This document shows, in pieces, positions 1-6,836 of a stretch of 9,989 nt of DNA (position 1 is its first letter; every line of letters starts with the position of its first letter). The translations under genes were made by a program, and so were the position numbers. The stretch comes from Gaiellasilicea sp031371615. GTDB lineage: Bacteria > Actinomycetota > Thermoleophilia > Gaiellales > Gaiellaceae. The notes beneath the pieces are model-generated. The model was not told the origin of the DNA. It did not search any database and saw nothing but the letters and a program-made list of their open reading frames with translations. The stretch covers positions 1 to 9,989 of the forward strand of contig JANMJY010000186.1 of assembly GCA_031371615.1 (NCBI GenBank), written 5' to 3'.

Positions 1-113
1 GGGACCGCGATCGCGAGCAGAATGCCGATGATGATGATGACGACGAGGAGCTCGATCAGGGTGAAACCCTGCTCGCCCTTCGCGTCAAGGCGCTTGCGCA
101 GCGCTGTAAGCAT
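1..113 (-). CDS. Type IV pilin-like / pseudopilin N-terminus (partial)
   Basis: Only the first 37 complete codons lie in the window, read leftward from ATG at 113-111; the rest is beyond the left edge. The peptide starts with a short basic leader (MLTALRKRLDAKGEQG). A class III signal follows, with the motif GFTLIELLVV at residues 16-25 and then a run of isoleucines and other hydrophobic residues. Prepilin peptidase would cut after Gly16 and methylate Phe17. Glu21 is the conserved Glu5 of the mature pilin. A purine-rich ribosome binding site sits 7 nt upstream, which fixes the start. The family builds type IV pili or type II secretion pseudopili: the hydrophobic helix anchors in the membrane and packs into the fibre. 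Whether this is a major pilin, a minor pilin or a pseudopilin cannot be told without the C-terminal domain. Confidence 0.9.
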   Translation of the reverse strand, partial: MLTALRKRLDAKGEQGFTLIELLVVIIIIGILLAIAV

Positions 114-120
114 GTAGGTG

Positions 121-130
121 TCTCCTTCCA
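121..130 (-). promoter_or_regulatory. Ribosome binding site of the pilin gene
   Basis: On the minus strand the sequence TGGAAGGAGA lies 7 nt before the ATG at 113. It is a strong Shine-Dalgarno match at normal spacing. It stands out because the two divergent genes at 3022 and 3077 have no such site. Confidence 0.8.
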
Positions 131-159
131 AGGGGACGTCAAGCCGTGCTGTGGCTGAG

Positions 160-240
160 GAGTCATCGACGCCGCGACTCACCTGATTGACCCCTCAATA
201 GGGGGTAACGTCACCAACGGCATCCCTCACGACGGGTGAG
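160..240 (-). other. Three inverted repeats in the pilin leader / divergent spacer
   Basis: The 213-bp spacer between the divergent pilin and peptidoglycan hydrolase genes contains three short hairpin-capable elements. They are CTCAC-N5-GTGAG at 226-240, ACCCC-N7-GGGGT at 190-206, and GAGTC-N11-GACTC at 160-180. In the pilin direction they would lie one after another in the 5' leader, ending about 45 nt before the start codon. They could form a structured regulatory leader or be protein binding sites. I do not recognise a known riboswitch class; the conserved core of the c-di-GMP-I riboswitch was looked for and not seen. The arms are only 5 bp, so chance is a real alternative in GC-rich DNA. 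Confidence 0.35.
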
Positions 241-326
241 ACGCGGGCGCCGGCGCGTCGCTCTCCTGTTTTCGATTTGTAAAGAATTGCAGGAGGCGCG
301 GCAGGGGCGGAAAAAGTATCCGTCCC

Positions 327-1412
327 GTGCGCTATCGCATCCTTCTCGCCACCATCGTGGTCGGCCTGGCCGTCGCGTCTCCCGCTCTTGCGGCGGGGCC
401 TGATACCGAGATCGCGGGACTGCAGGTGGCGCTGCGCTCGAAGGGGATGTACTTCGGCACCATCGACGGTCTCGCGGGACCGATGACGGCGAAGGGGCTG
501 CGCTCGTTCCAGCGCGCCGCCCACATCCCGATCACCGGTGAGTTGAGCGCCCGCACGCGCGCCGAGCTCGGTGCGCTCGGCCGTCCGCTCGTGGCGCGCC
601 GCGTGCTCGGCCAGGGAACGTACGGCTGGGATGTCTCGTCGCTCCAGTTCCTGCTCGCCCGGGCCGGCCATCTGCGCCTGCTCGATGTCGACGGGCACTT
701 CGGCGCCTCGACAAAGGCTGCTCTCGTCCGCTTTCAGCGCACCCGCGGCTTGGCGGTCGACGGAGTCGCCGGGCCGGCGACGCTGACGGCGTTCGGCCAC
801 GGGCGTCGCACTCCCGTCCTGACCCAGGCCACGCCCACGGCAGCGGCCATCTCGTACGTGGTGCGCCCCGGCGACACACTGACCGCGATCGCCCAGAAGC
901 ACAAGACGACCGTGCGAGCGCTGGCTAAGGCGAACGACTTGAAGTCGATCAACTTCGTCGTCGAGGGTGCGACGCTCCGTCTCCCCGGCGCGGCGGCAAG
1001 CGGTCCGGCCGAGGAGCTGAACAGCTCCACCGTGCGCGCGGAGCTCGACCGCTGGGCCGCGCACTACGGCATCCCCGCCAGCCTCGCGCGGGCGCTCGCG
1101 TGGCAGGAGTCGGGATTCCAGACGAACGTCACCTCGTCCGTCGGCGCGTGGGGCCCGATGCAGGTGATTCCTTCTACGTGGGCGTTCGTCGAGACGATGC
1201 TGCTCGGCCACTCCGTTCCGAAGACGGGCGAGGGCGGCGTCGAGGTCGGCATGGCGCTCCTGAACCACCTGCTCAAGCGCTTCAACGGCGATCGACGGCT
1301 CGCGCTCGCGGCCTGGTACCAGGGTGAGAAGGCCACGCGCGAGGTCGGGCTCTACGACGAGACGAAGGTCTTCGTCGCAAACGTGCTCGCGCTGACCGGC
1401 CGGCCGCTCTAG
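327..1412 (+). CDS. Secreted peptidoglycan hydrolase: two PG-binding domains, LysM, lytic transglycosylase
   Basis: This 361-residue protein begins with a signal peptide (RYRILLATIVVGLAVAS core, likely cut after ALA at about residue 22), so it acts outside the membrane. Two peptidoglycan_binding_1 domains follow. One is at about residues 27-85, with DGLAGPMT and SFQ motifs. The other is at about 97-155, with DGHFGASTKAALVRFQ and DGVAGPAT motifs. A LysM domain (YVVRPGDTLTAIA) spans about 176-219. The C-terminal part from about 240 is a GH23/SLT-type lytic transglycosylase; WQESGF places the catalytic glutamate at Glu261, and GAWGPMQVIPSTW is the second family motif. Such enzymes cleave the MurNAc-GlcNAc bond of cell-wall glycan. 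GTG at 327 is chosen because it alone yields the full signal peptide. It has no good ribosome binding site: an AGGAGG at 291-296 is 30 nt too far upstream. The neighbouring pilin suggests, weakly, a link to making room in the wall for pili. Confidence 0.9.
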   Translation: MRYRILLATIVVGLAVASPALAAGPDTEIAGLQVALRSKGMYFGTIDGLAGPMTAKGLRSFQRAAHIPITGELSARTRAELGALGRPLVARRVLGQGTYGWDVSSLQFLLARAGHLRLLDVDGHFGASTKAALVRFQRTRGLAVDGVAGPATLTAFGHGRRTPVLTQATPTAAAISYVVRPGDTLTAIAQKHKTTVRALAKANDLKSINFVVEGATLRLPGAAASGPAEELNSSTVRAELDRWAAHYGIPASLARALAWQESGFQTNVTSSVGAWGPMQVIPSTWAFVETMLLGHSVPKTGEGGVEVGMALLNHLLKRFNGDRRLALAAWYQGEKATREVGLYDETKVFVANVLALTGRPL

Positions 1413-1417
1413 AGCTC

Positions 1418-3022
1418 CTACGGCAGGCCCGGCACCTTCGCGAGCAGCCGGCGCGCCAGCGCGGGCTTCGTCAGCTGCTTCGCGGCGAGGTAGCCGGAGC
1501 CCGCGCCGAGACCAGGCCCGGGGTGCGTGCTCGCGCCGATGTGCCAGAGCCGCTCCACCGGTGTGCCGTGGCCGGGGGAGGCGGGCGTGGGGCGGAAGAG
1601 CAGGTTCTGGTCGAGCGAGCAGGAGCCCGCGTAGATGTCGCCGCCCACCCAGTTCGGGTTTGCCGCCTCCATGTCCACCGGCGACATGACGACGCGCGCG
1701 ATCGTCGCCGAGTCGAGGTTCTCGATGTGCCGGCCGATGCGCTCGACGATCCGGTCGGCGTACGCTTCGCGCAGCTCCTCGGTCCAGCCCGCGGAGGTGT
1801 CGAGCTCGCCGGCCGCGTCGCCCTTCAACGTCTGCGGAAGCTCCTGGAGCTGGACCCAGATCACCCAGGAGCCCTCAGGGGCGCGGGAGGGGTCGACGGC
1901 CATCGGCTGGCCGAGCGCGATCGTCGATTCGGCCGGCAGCAGGCCGCGGTCTGCCTCGTTGACGGCTCGCGAGACGCCGTCGAGGCCGGGCGTGAGGTGC
2001 AGGAGCGGCGTGCGGGCGAGACGCTCGTCACCGCGCCAGCGGGGCAGCTCGTTCATCGCAATGTGGATCTGCATCTCGCCGCGTCCGTAGCGGAAGCGGG
2101 CGGCGGCATCGCGGACGTGCGCCGGCGCGTCGGACTCGCCCAGCAGCCGCCCGTACAGCTGTGTCGGCGTCACGCACGCGAGCACGGCCCGGGAAGCCGG
2201 GATCGTCTCGCCGCCGCCGAGCCGCACCGCCGTGGCTTTCCCGTCCGAGACGACGATTCGCTCGACGTCCGCCTCGGTCCGGAGCTCGCCGCCGGCTTCG
2301 CGCACGATCGCTGCGAGTCCGTCGACGAGCTTCACGCCGCCTCCGCGCGGGACCGGCAGCCCGCCGAGCTGAAGCGCGCAGGCGATCACCTGCGTCATGA
2401 ACCCCGAGACCGCCTGGTCGGGACCGAGCCCGGTGTGGAGCACCCAGGGGGCGAGCAAGCCGCGTGCCTGCTCGCGGTCGAACGTGTCCGTGAGCCAGTC
2501 CCGGGCGGAGAGCAGTGAGTGGCCGGCGAACTCGACGAGACCGCGCCGCCCGTACTGCCTGTACGCCTTGCGGCCGAGCGACAGGCCCTGTCCCGACCAG
2601 AGCTCGGTTCCGAGCATCCCGAAGGCGACGTCGGCTCCGGCCATGAACTGGTCGAACTGGTGCTGCCACGCTTCACCGAGCTCCGCGACATTGGCGGAGC
2701 CGTCGGTCGAGAGGTGCGCGCTCGAGCCGTCCGGGAATGCCGCTGCGGTCGGGAGGTCGGTGTTCAGGTACTCGAGCCCGAGGCGGTTCAGGTCCGGCTT
2801 CAGCTCGGCATAGGCCGGCGAGCCGACCCAGAGTGGGTGCCAGGAGGAGAAGACCTCGTGCGTGAAGCCCGCCGCGGTCAGGCCGTCGACCGTCTTGATC
2901 GCGCCGCCGAGCCAGTCGTTCCGCTCGAGCACGCAGACGCGCCAGCCGTCTTTCGCGAGGAGCGCGGCGCCCGCGAGCGAGTTGATCCCGCTGCCAATGA
3001 AGACCGCGTCGAATCCCGCCAT
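1418..3022 (-). CDS. FAD-dependent oxidoreductase, phytoene desaturase / PYROXD2-like
   Basis: This 534-residue protein has an N-terminal dinucleotide-binding fold: GSGINSLAGA at residues 10-19, with Glu33 at the end of the second strand positioned to bind the FAD ribose, followed by WLGGA. Near the C-terminus WHIGASTHPGPGLGAGSGY (493-511) is the closing FAD motif of the CrtI/amine-oxidase superfamily. The preceding GGDIYAGSCSLDQNLLFRP stretch is typical of the PYROXD2-like branch rather than true phytoene desaturases. The length fits that family. The chemistry is probably a flavin-dependent dehydrogenation or isomerisation; the substrate is unknown. No carotenoid genes are nearby, so a carotenoid role is not supported. 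The gene is divergent from the molybdenum hydroxylase operon across a 54-bp promoter region and may share its control. The stop lies 5 bp from that of the hydrolase gene opposite. The ATG at 3022 has no Shine-Dalgarno sequence and appears leaderless. Confidence 0.85.
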   Translation of the reverse strand: MAGFDAVFIGSGINSLAGAALLAKDGWRVCVLERNDWLGGAIKTVDGLTAAGFTHEVFSSWHPLWVGSPAYAELKPDLNRLGLEYLNTDLPTAAAFPDGSSAHLSTDGSANVAELGEAWQHQFDQFMAGADVAFGMLGTELWSGQGLSLGRKAYRQYGRRGLVEFAGHSLLSARDWLTDTFDREQARGLLAPWVLHTGLGPDQAVSGFMTQVIACALQLGGLPVPRGGGVKLVDGLAAIVREAGGELRTEADVERIVVSDGKATAVRLGGGETIPASRAVLACVTPTQLYGRLLGESDAPAHVRDAAARFRYGRGEMQIHIAMNELPRWRGDERLARTPLLHLTPGLDGVSRAVNEADRGLLPAESTIALGQPMAVDPSRAPEGSWVIWVQLQELPQTLKGDAAGELDTSAGWTEELREAYADRIVERIGRHIENLDSATIARVVMSPVDMEAANPNWVGGDIYAGSCSLDQNLLFRPTPASPGHGTPVERLWHIGASTHPGPGLGAGSGYLAAKQLTKPALARRLLAKVPGLP

Positions 3023-3028
3023 CGCGCG

Positions 3029-3057
3029 ACTCTACTGCTTGACATGTCACGGGCGAA
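3029..3057 (-). promoter_or_regulatory. Putative promoter of the FAD oxidoreductase gene, leaderless
   Basis: On the minus strand TAGAGT (3034-3029) fits the actinobacterial TANNNT -10 pattern and is followed by CGCGCG and then the ATG at 3022. Transcription would start at or within a base of the start codon. A weak -35 (TTCGCC, 3057-3052) lies 17 nt upstream of the -10. The absence of any Shine-Dalgarno sequence supports a leaderless mRNA. The -10 is convincing; the -35 matches only three of six consensus bases. Confidence 0.5.
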
Positions 3058-3070
3058 TCTGCGTTAGATT
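3039..3070 (+). promoter_or_regulatory. Putative promoter of the molybdenum hydroxylase operon, leaderless
   Basis: A perfect -35 hexamer TTGACA at 3039-3044 is followed by TTAGAT at 3064-3069 (or TAGATT one base later), a spacing of 19-20 nt. That is slightly long but usable, and may mean that an activator or repressor tunes it. Transcription would start about 7 nt after the -10, at the ATG at 3077. No Shine-Dalgarno sequence precedes that ATG. Both promoter hexamers overlap palindromes that may be operators. Confidence 0.6.
3040..3049. promoter_or_regulatory. Candidate operator: perfect palindrome over the -35
   Basis: TGACATGTCA is a perfect 10-bp palindrome overlapping the plus-strand -35 hexamer. 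It also lies inside the spacer of the minus-strand promoter. A dimeric regulator bound here would block the operon promoter and could affect both genes. The regulator is unknown and no regulator gene is present in the window. Confidence 0.45.
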
Positions 3071-3071
3071 C
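3055..3071. promoter_or_regulatory. Candidate operator: inverted repeat over the -10
   Basis: GAATCT-N5-AGATTC is a perfect inverted repeat with 6-bp arms. It covers the plus-strand -10 hexamer and touches the minus-strand -35 region. Its position suits repression of the operon. As RNA it would not be transcribed from the predicted plus-strand start, so a DNA-binding role is more likely than an RNA hairpin. Confidence 0.45.
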
Positions 3072-3076
3072 TCCCG

Positions 3077-3892
3077 ATGCTTCTGCGTGAGGTCGAGTAT
3101 GCGCGCCCGTCCTCGGTGGACGAGGCCGTTCGGCTCCTGGCGTCGCACGAAGGCGCACGCGCCCTCGCCGGCGGCCAGACGCTCGTCAACGTGATGAAGG
3201 CGCGCGCGGCGTCGCCCGACGTCCTCGTCGACCTGAGCCGGCTCGAGGGGCTGCGTTCGATCACCGTGTCGGGGGACACGCTCCACCTCGGCGCCATGGC
3301 GACGTACACGCAGATCATGGCGTCATCCGAGGTCGAGGTCTCGCGGCCGATCCTCGCCGAGGTGGCGGCGCAGATCGCGGATGTCCAGGTGCGCAATCGG
3401 GGCACGATCGGCGGGAACATCTGCTCGAACGACCCCACCAACCACCTGCCGCCGCTGCTCGTCGCGCTCGGAGCGTCGATGACGATCCGCGGTGCGGAGG
3501 GGGAGCGGACGGTGTCGGCTGAGGAATTCTTCCTCGGGGTCTACCTGACCGCGGTCGGCGAGGGCGAGCTGCTGCTGTCGGTCTCCGTTCCCGCGGCCGC
3601 CAAAGCTGCGGACGGCTTCGCGTCGATCACGATCGGGCGCGACGGCACGTGCATCGCGAGCGCAGCGGCGAGCCTCGCCCGCGGCGCGCCGCGCATTGCG
3701 CTCGGCTGCGTCGACGCCGTGCCGGTCCTGGTGACCCCCGCAGGAGCCGACGAAGCCGCCATCCGCGAGGCCGTTGCGGGCGCGGGACTGGAGCCCCCGT
3801 CGGACGTGCACGCAGCGGCCGAGTATCGGCGCCATCTCGCGACGGTCTGCGCGGTCCGGGCGGTCCAACAGGCCGCGGAGAGAGGACGGTGA
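3077..3892 (+). CDS. Molybdenum hydroxylase FAD subunit (CoxM/XDH medium subunit family)
   Basis: This 271-residue protein matches the FAD-binding medium subunit of xanthine dehydrogenase/CO-dehydrogenase-type hydroxylases. The first FAD motif is AGGQTLV (31-37) after the typical opening YARPSSVDEAVRLL. The second is NRGTIGGNICSNDP (about 107-120). The subunit passes electrons from the iron-sulfur subunit through FAD to the final acceptor (NAD or a quinone; not decidable here). The length is within the usual 270-290 range, including the C-terminal CO_deh_flav_C domain. It is the first gene of the operon; the ATG at 3077 has no Shine-Dalgarno sequence and sits where transcription is predicted to begin. 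Its stop overlaps the GTG of the next gene by 4 nt. Confidence 0.93.
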   Translation: MLLREVEYARPSSVDEAVRLLASHEGARALAGGQTLVNVMKARAASPDVLVDLSRLEGLRSITVSGDTLHLGAMATYTQIMASSEVEVSRPILAEVAAQIADVQVRNRGTIGGNICSNDPTNHLPPLLVALGASMTIRGAEGERTVSAEEFFLGVYLTAVGEGELLLSVSVPAAAKAADGFASITIGRDGTCIASAAASLARGAPRIALGCVDAVPVLVTPAGADEAAIREAVAGAGLEPPSDVHAAAEYRRHLATVCAVRAVQQAAERGR

Positions 3893-4371
3893 CCGTGGAA
3901 GAGCCCGCGAGGAGCCGCACGATCTCGGTCGAGGTCAACGGCGAGGTCTACGAGCGCGAGGTCGACGCGCGCCGGCTGCTCGTCCACTTCATCCGGGACG
4001 ACATCGACCTCACCGGCACGCATATTGGCTGCGACACCGGCAACTGCGGCGCCTGCACGATCCATCTCGACGGTCAGGCGGTCAAGAGCTGCATGCTGCT
4101 CGCGGTGCAGGCGGACGGCGCCAAGATCGGCACGGTCGAGGGCCTCGCCCCCGTCGATGGCGAGCTGAGCCCGCTGCAGCAGTCGTTCTCGGCCCACCAC
4201 GCCCTCCAGTGCGGCTACTGCACGCCGGGGATGCTGATGAGCGCGTCGGCGCTGCTCGAGCAGAACCCGCATCCGAGCGAGGACGAGGCGCGGACGGCGA
4301 TCCAGGGCAATATCTGCCGCTGCACCGGCTATGTGAACATCGTCGAGGCGATCGTGAGTGTCGGCAAGTGA
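3889..4371 (+). CDS. Molybdenum hydroxylase [2Fe-2S] subunit (CoxS/XDH small subunit family)
   Basis: This 160-residue protein carries two [2Fe-2S] clusters. The N-terminal plant-ferredoxin-like cluster is ligated by Cys48, Cys53, Cys56 and Cys68 (C-x4-C-x2-C-x11-C within GCDTGNCGACTI). The helical cluster is ligated by Cys108 and Cys111 (QCGYCTPGM) and by Cys143 and Cys145 (NICRCTGY). All eight ligands are present, so it should carry electrons from the Mo centre to the FAD subunit. The start overlaps the previous stop as GTGA, suggesting translational coupling. A second GTG two codons later (3895) lies 8 nt after AGAGGA and is an equally plausible start, giving 158 residues. Confidence 0.95.
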   Translation: MTVEEPARSRTISVEVNGEVYEREVDARRLLVHFIRDDIDLTGTHIGCDTGNCGACTIHLDGQAVKSCMLLAVQADGAKIGTVEGLAPVDGELSPLQQSFSAHHALQCGYCTPGMLMSASALLEQNPHPSEDEARTAIQGNICRCTGYVNIVEAIVSVGK

Positions 4372-6836
4372 GCACGACCGACACTGACATCGTCACCGCG
4401 CCGGTCGAGCTGCAGAAGGGCCACATCGGCCAATCGATCCCTCGCAAGGAGGACAAGCGGCTCGTCCAGGGCCAGGGGATCTTCTTCGACGACGTTCGGC
4501 GGCACGGGATGGGCTACGTCCACTTCGTCCGTTCCCCGCACGCGCACGCCAAGATCGTCTCGATCGATGTGGCCGCCGCGCTGGCGCTCGACGGCGTCTA
4601 CGGGACGCTGACCGGCGACGAGGTCGCGATCCAGACCGATCCGTTCTTCGAGATGTCGACGCCGCCGGGCGCGAACATCAAGGACTACGCGCTCGCCGTC
4701 GGCAAGGTGCGTTTCATGGGCGAGCCGGTCGCCGCTGTCTGCGCGAGGACGCGGGAGCTCGCGCGCGACGCCGCCGAGCTGGTGGAGGTCGAGTACGAGC
4801 CGCTCGACGTGCTCGTGGACGCGCGCAAGGCGGTCAAGAACGAGACCGTGTTGCACGACGATGCGGGCTCGAACGTCGTCTGGAGCGGCGTCTTCGACTG
4901 GGGCGACTGGGAGGCGGCGAAGGCCGAGGCCGACCGGATCGTGACCATCGACGAGCTGCACTTCCACCGCTTCAGCTCGACTCCGCTCGAGTGCTCCGGC
5001 GCCCTCGTCGAGTACGAGCGGGCGAGCGGCCAGTGGACGCTCCACTGCAACCACCATATGCCCGGCGTCGGCGCGATCTGGATGGCGCCCGCGCTCCGCA
5101 CCGGAATCGACAAGCTTCGCTTCGTCACGCGCGACATCGGCGGCGGCTTCGGCAACAAGATCTGCCTGCACCCGTACTACGTCACGCTCTGCCTGCTGGC
5201 GCGGAAGCTGAACCGGCCGGTCAACTGGACCGAGTGGCGCACGGATCAACACACGGCGAACGCGCACGGGAACGAGCGCTGGTTCCACGACGTCGAGGTC
5301 GCGGTCAAGGACGACGGGACGCTGCTCGGCTTCAACGTCAAGGCGCTCGACGACTGCGGCGCGTTCCCGCGCTACGAGCCGCTCGGCTGCATCATCTGGG
5401 CCCAGGTGGCGGCGGGGTGCTACGCCTGGCGCAACGTCCGCGTCGACTTCACGCAGGTGACGACGAACAAGGCGCCGGTCTCGCCGAACCGCGGCTACTC
5501 GCGGATGCAACACCTCTGGTTGACCGAGCGGATCGTCGACATCGTCGGTGCCGAGCTCGAGCTCGACCCGGTCGAGATGCGGAAGCGCAACTACGTCAAG
5601 ACCGAGCAGATGCCCTACGAGACGCCGAACGGCTGCGTCTACGACTCCGGCGACTATGCGCGCTGCCTCGACATCGCGCTCGATCTGATCGGCTACGACA
5701 CGATCCAGGAGCGGAAGCTGGAGGCGACGGGGCGCGGCAAGCTGCTCGGCATCGGGATCGGCTCGACGCTCGACTCCGGGACGAACAACTTCGGCCAGTC
5801 GCAGCTCCTGAACCCCGAGCTCCAATTCTCGGGCAACAACGAGGCGGCGACGGTCAAGCTCGACATCTTCGGGGAGATCGTGGTCACGCTCGGCACCGTC
5901 CCGCAGGGGCAGGGTCACGAGACGACCGCGTCCCAGGTGGTCGCGGACATCCTCGGCTGCTCGCCCGACCAGGTGAACGTGCGCCAGGGCCACGACACGT
6001 TCTTCAACTCGAATGCCGGCTTCTCGGGCACCTACGCGAGCCAGTTCGCGGTCACGGGGCTCGGAGCCGTCAAGGGCGCGGCCGACCTGCTGCGCGCCGA
6101 GATGATCCAGCTCGCGGCCGCGGTCCTGCAGGCGCCGGAGGAGGCGATCGAGCTTGCCGACGGCTTCGCGCGGATCAAGGACGGCCCGCCCGAGGCGGCG
6201 CTGCCGTTCATGGCGCTCGGCGCGATCGTGAACGCCAACAACGCCTTCCTGCCGGCCGACTTCAACCCGACGCTGAACCACCGCTTCGTCTACAAACCCT
6301 ACTTCGGGATGGTGGACACGGAGAAGAAGACCGGGCAGCTGACGCTGACCTACGCGACCCAGATCCACGCCTGCGTCGTCGAGATCGACCGCGAGACCGG
6401 CGTCGTCGAGATCGTCGACTACGCGGCCGTGGACGACTGCGGCGTCCGCATCCACCCGCAGATCGTCGAGGGCCAGGTGCACGGCGCCACCGCACACGCG
6501 ATCGGCGCAGCGCTCTTCGAGGACTTCGTCTACGACGAGGACGGCCAGCTGCTGACCTCGAACTTCTACGACTACCACGTGCCGCACGCGCTCGACGTCC
6601 CCGCTCTGAAGACGGGCGCGATCGAGTCACCGTCTCCGTTCACGCCGCTCGGCTCCAAGGGGATGGGCGAGGGCGGCGGCGGCGGGATCCACTGCATCTG
6701 CTCGGCGATCCAGGACGCCCTCCGGCCCGCCGGCCGGCCGATCGTCTACGACAGCTGCAACCCCTACCACCGAGTCTGGTCGATGCTGCAGGACCCGGAG
6801 TCGACGCGTTCGAACGTCTCGGTGGCACCCGCATGA
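4368..6836 (+). CDS. Molybdenum hydroxylase large subunit, xanthine dehydrogenase / CoxL-like, non-CODH active site
   Basis: This 822-residue protein is the Mo-pterin catalytic subunit. GGGFGNK (258-264) and PQGQGHETT (from 512) are cofactor-contacting motifs of the family. GSKGMGEGG holds the universal catalytic base, Glu768. The active-site loop reads PNRGYSR (373-379). True CO dehydrogenase has AYRCSFR with a Cu-binding cysteine, and form II enzymes have AYRGAGR. The arginine equivalent to the substrate-binding Arg of xanthine oxidase is kept (Arg375), but the cysteine is absent, so CO oxidation is unlikely. The reaction is probably hydroxylation of an aromatic or aldehyde-type carbon with water as oxygen source. 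The protein is cytoplasmic and lacks a signal peptide. The GTG start overlaps the previous stop (GTGA); there is no clear Shine-Dalgarno sequence, so coupling is expected. No Mo-cofactor insertion or maturation gene is in the window. Confidence 0.93.
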   Translation: MSTTDTDIVTAPVELQKGHIGQSIPRKEDKRLVQGQGIFFDDVRRHGMGYVHFVRSPHAHAKIVSIDVAAALALDGVYGTLTGDEVAIQTDPFFEMSTPPGANIKDYALAVGKVRFMGEPVAAVCARTRELARDAAELVEVEYEPLDVLVDARKAVKNETVLHDDAGSNVVWSGVFDWGDWEAAKAEADRIVTIDELHFHRFSSTPLECSGALVEYERASGQWTLHCNHHMPGVGAIWMAPALRTGIDKLRFVTRDIGGGFGNKICLHPYYVTLCLLARKLNRPVNWTEWRTDQHTANAHGNERWFHDVEVAVKDDGTLLGFNVKALDDCGAFPRYEPLGCIIWAQVAAGCYAWRNVRVDFTQVTTNKAPVSPNRGYSRMQHLWLTERIVDIVGAELELDPVEMRKRNYVKTEQMPYETPNGCVYDSGDYARCLDIALDLIGYDTIQERKLEATGRGKLLGIGIGSTLDSGTNNFGQSQLLNPELQFSGNNEAATVKLDIFGEIVVTLGTVPQGQGHETTASQVVADILGCSPDQVNVRQGHDTFFNSNAGFSGTYASQFAVTGLGAVKGAADLLRAEMIQLAAAVLQAPEEAIELADGFARIKDGPPEAALPFMALGAIVNANNAFLPADFNPTLNHRFVYKPYFGMVDTEKKTGQLTLTYATQIHACVVEIDRETGVVEIVDYAAVDDCGVRIHPQIVEGQVHGATAHAIGAALFEDFVYDEDGQLLTSNFYDYHVPHALDVPALKTGAIESPSPFTPLGSKGMGEGGGGGIHCICSAIQDALRPAGRPIVYDSCNPYHRVWSMLQDPESTRSNVSVAPA

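Noticed and set aside
187..211. TTGACC and TAACGT as a promoter for the peptidoglycan hydrolase
   Set aside because: The spacer is only about 13 nt, too short, and the element would sit inside an inverted repeat far from the start.
160..240. A c-di-GMP riboswitch upstream of the pilin gene
   Set aside because: The conserved core sequences of the known class I aptamer were not seen on the minus strand; only short hairpins can be supported.
195..1268. A 357-codon minus-strand open frame
   Set aside because: It is antisense to the peptidoglycan hydrolase, Arg-rich, and has no recognisable domain; it would also cross the pilin leader.
1418..3022. Annotation as phytoene desaturase (crtI)
   Set aside because: The FAD motifs are shared by the whole superfamily, the internal motifs look PYROXD2-like, and no other carotenoid gene is nearby.
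4329..6587. A 752-codon open frame on the minus strand
   Set aside because: It lies wholly antisense to the large Mo subunit, whose motifs are unambiguous. Its product is low-complexity, rich in Arg, Asp, Val and Leu, as expected from the complement of GC-rich codons.
4991..6832. A long plus-strand open frame running into the CoxG-like gene
   Set aside because: Before 6833 it is a frame-shifted shadow of the large subunit, with an Arg/Ala/Gly-rich composition. Only the part from ATG 6833 has a recognisable domain.
3077..6836. Annotation as a true aerobic CO dehydrogenase (coxMSL)
   Set aside because: The large subunit lacks the AYRCSFR loop and its Cu-binding cysteine, so cox gene symbols would mislead despite the M-S-L-G gene order.
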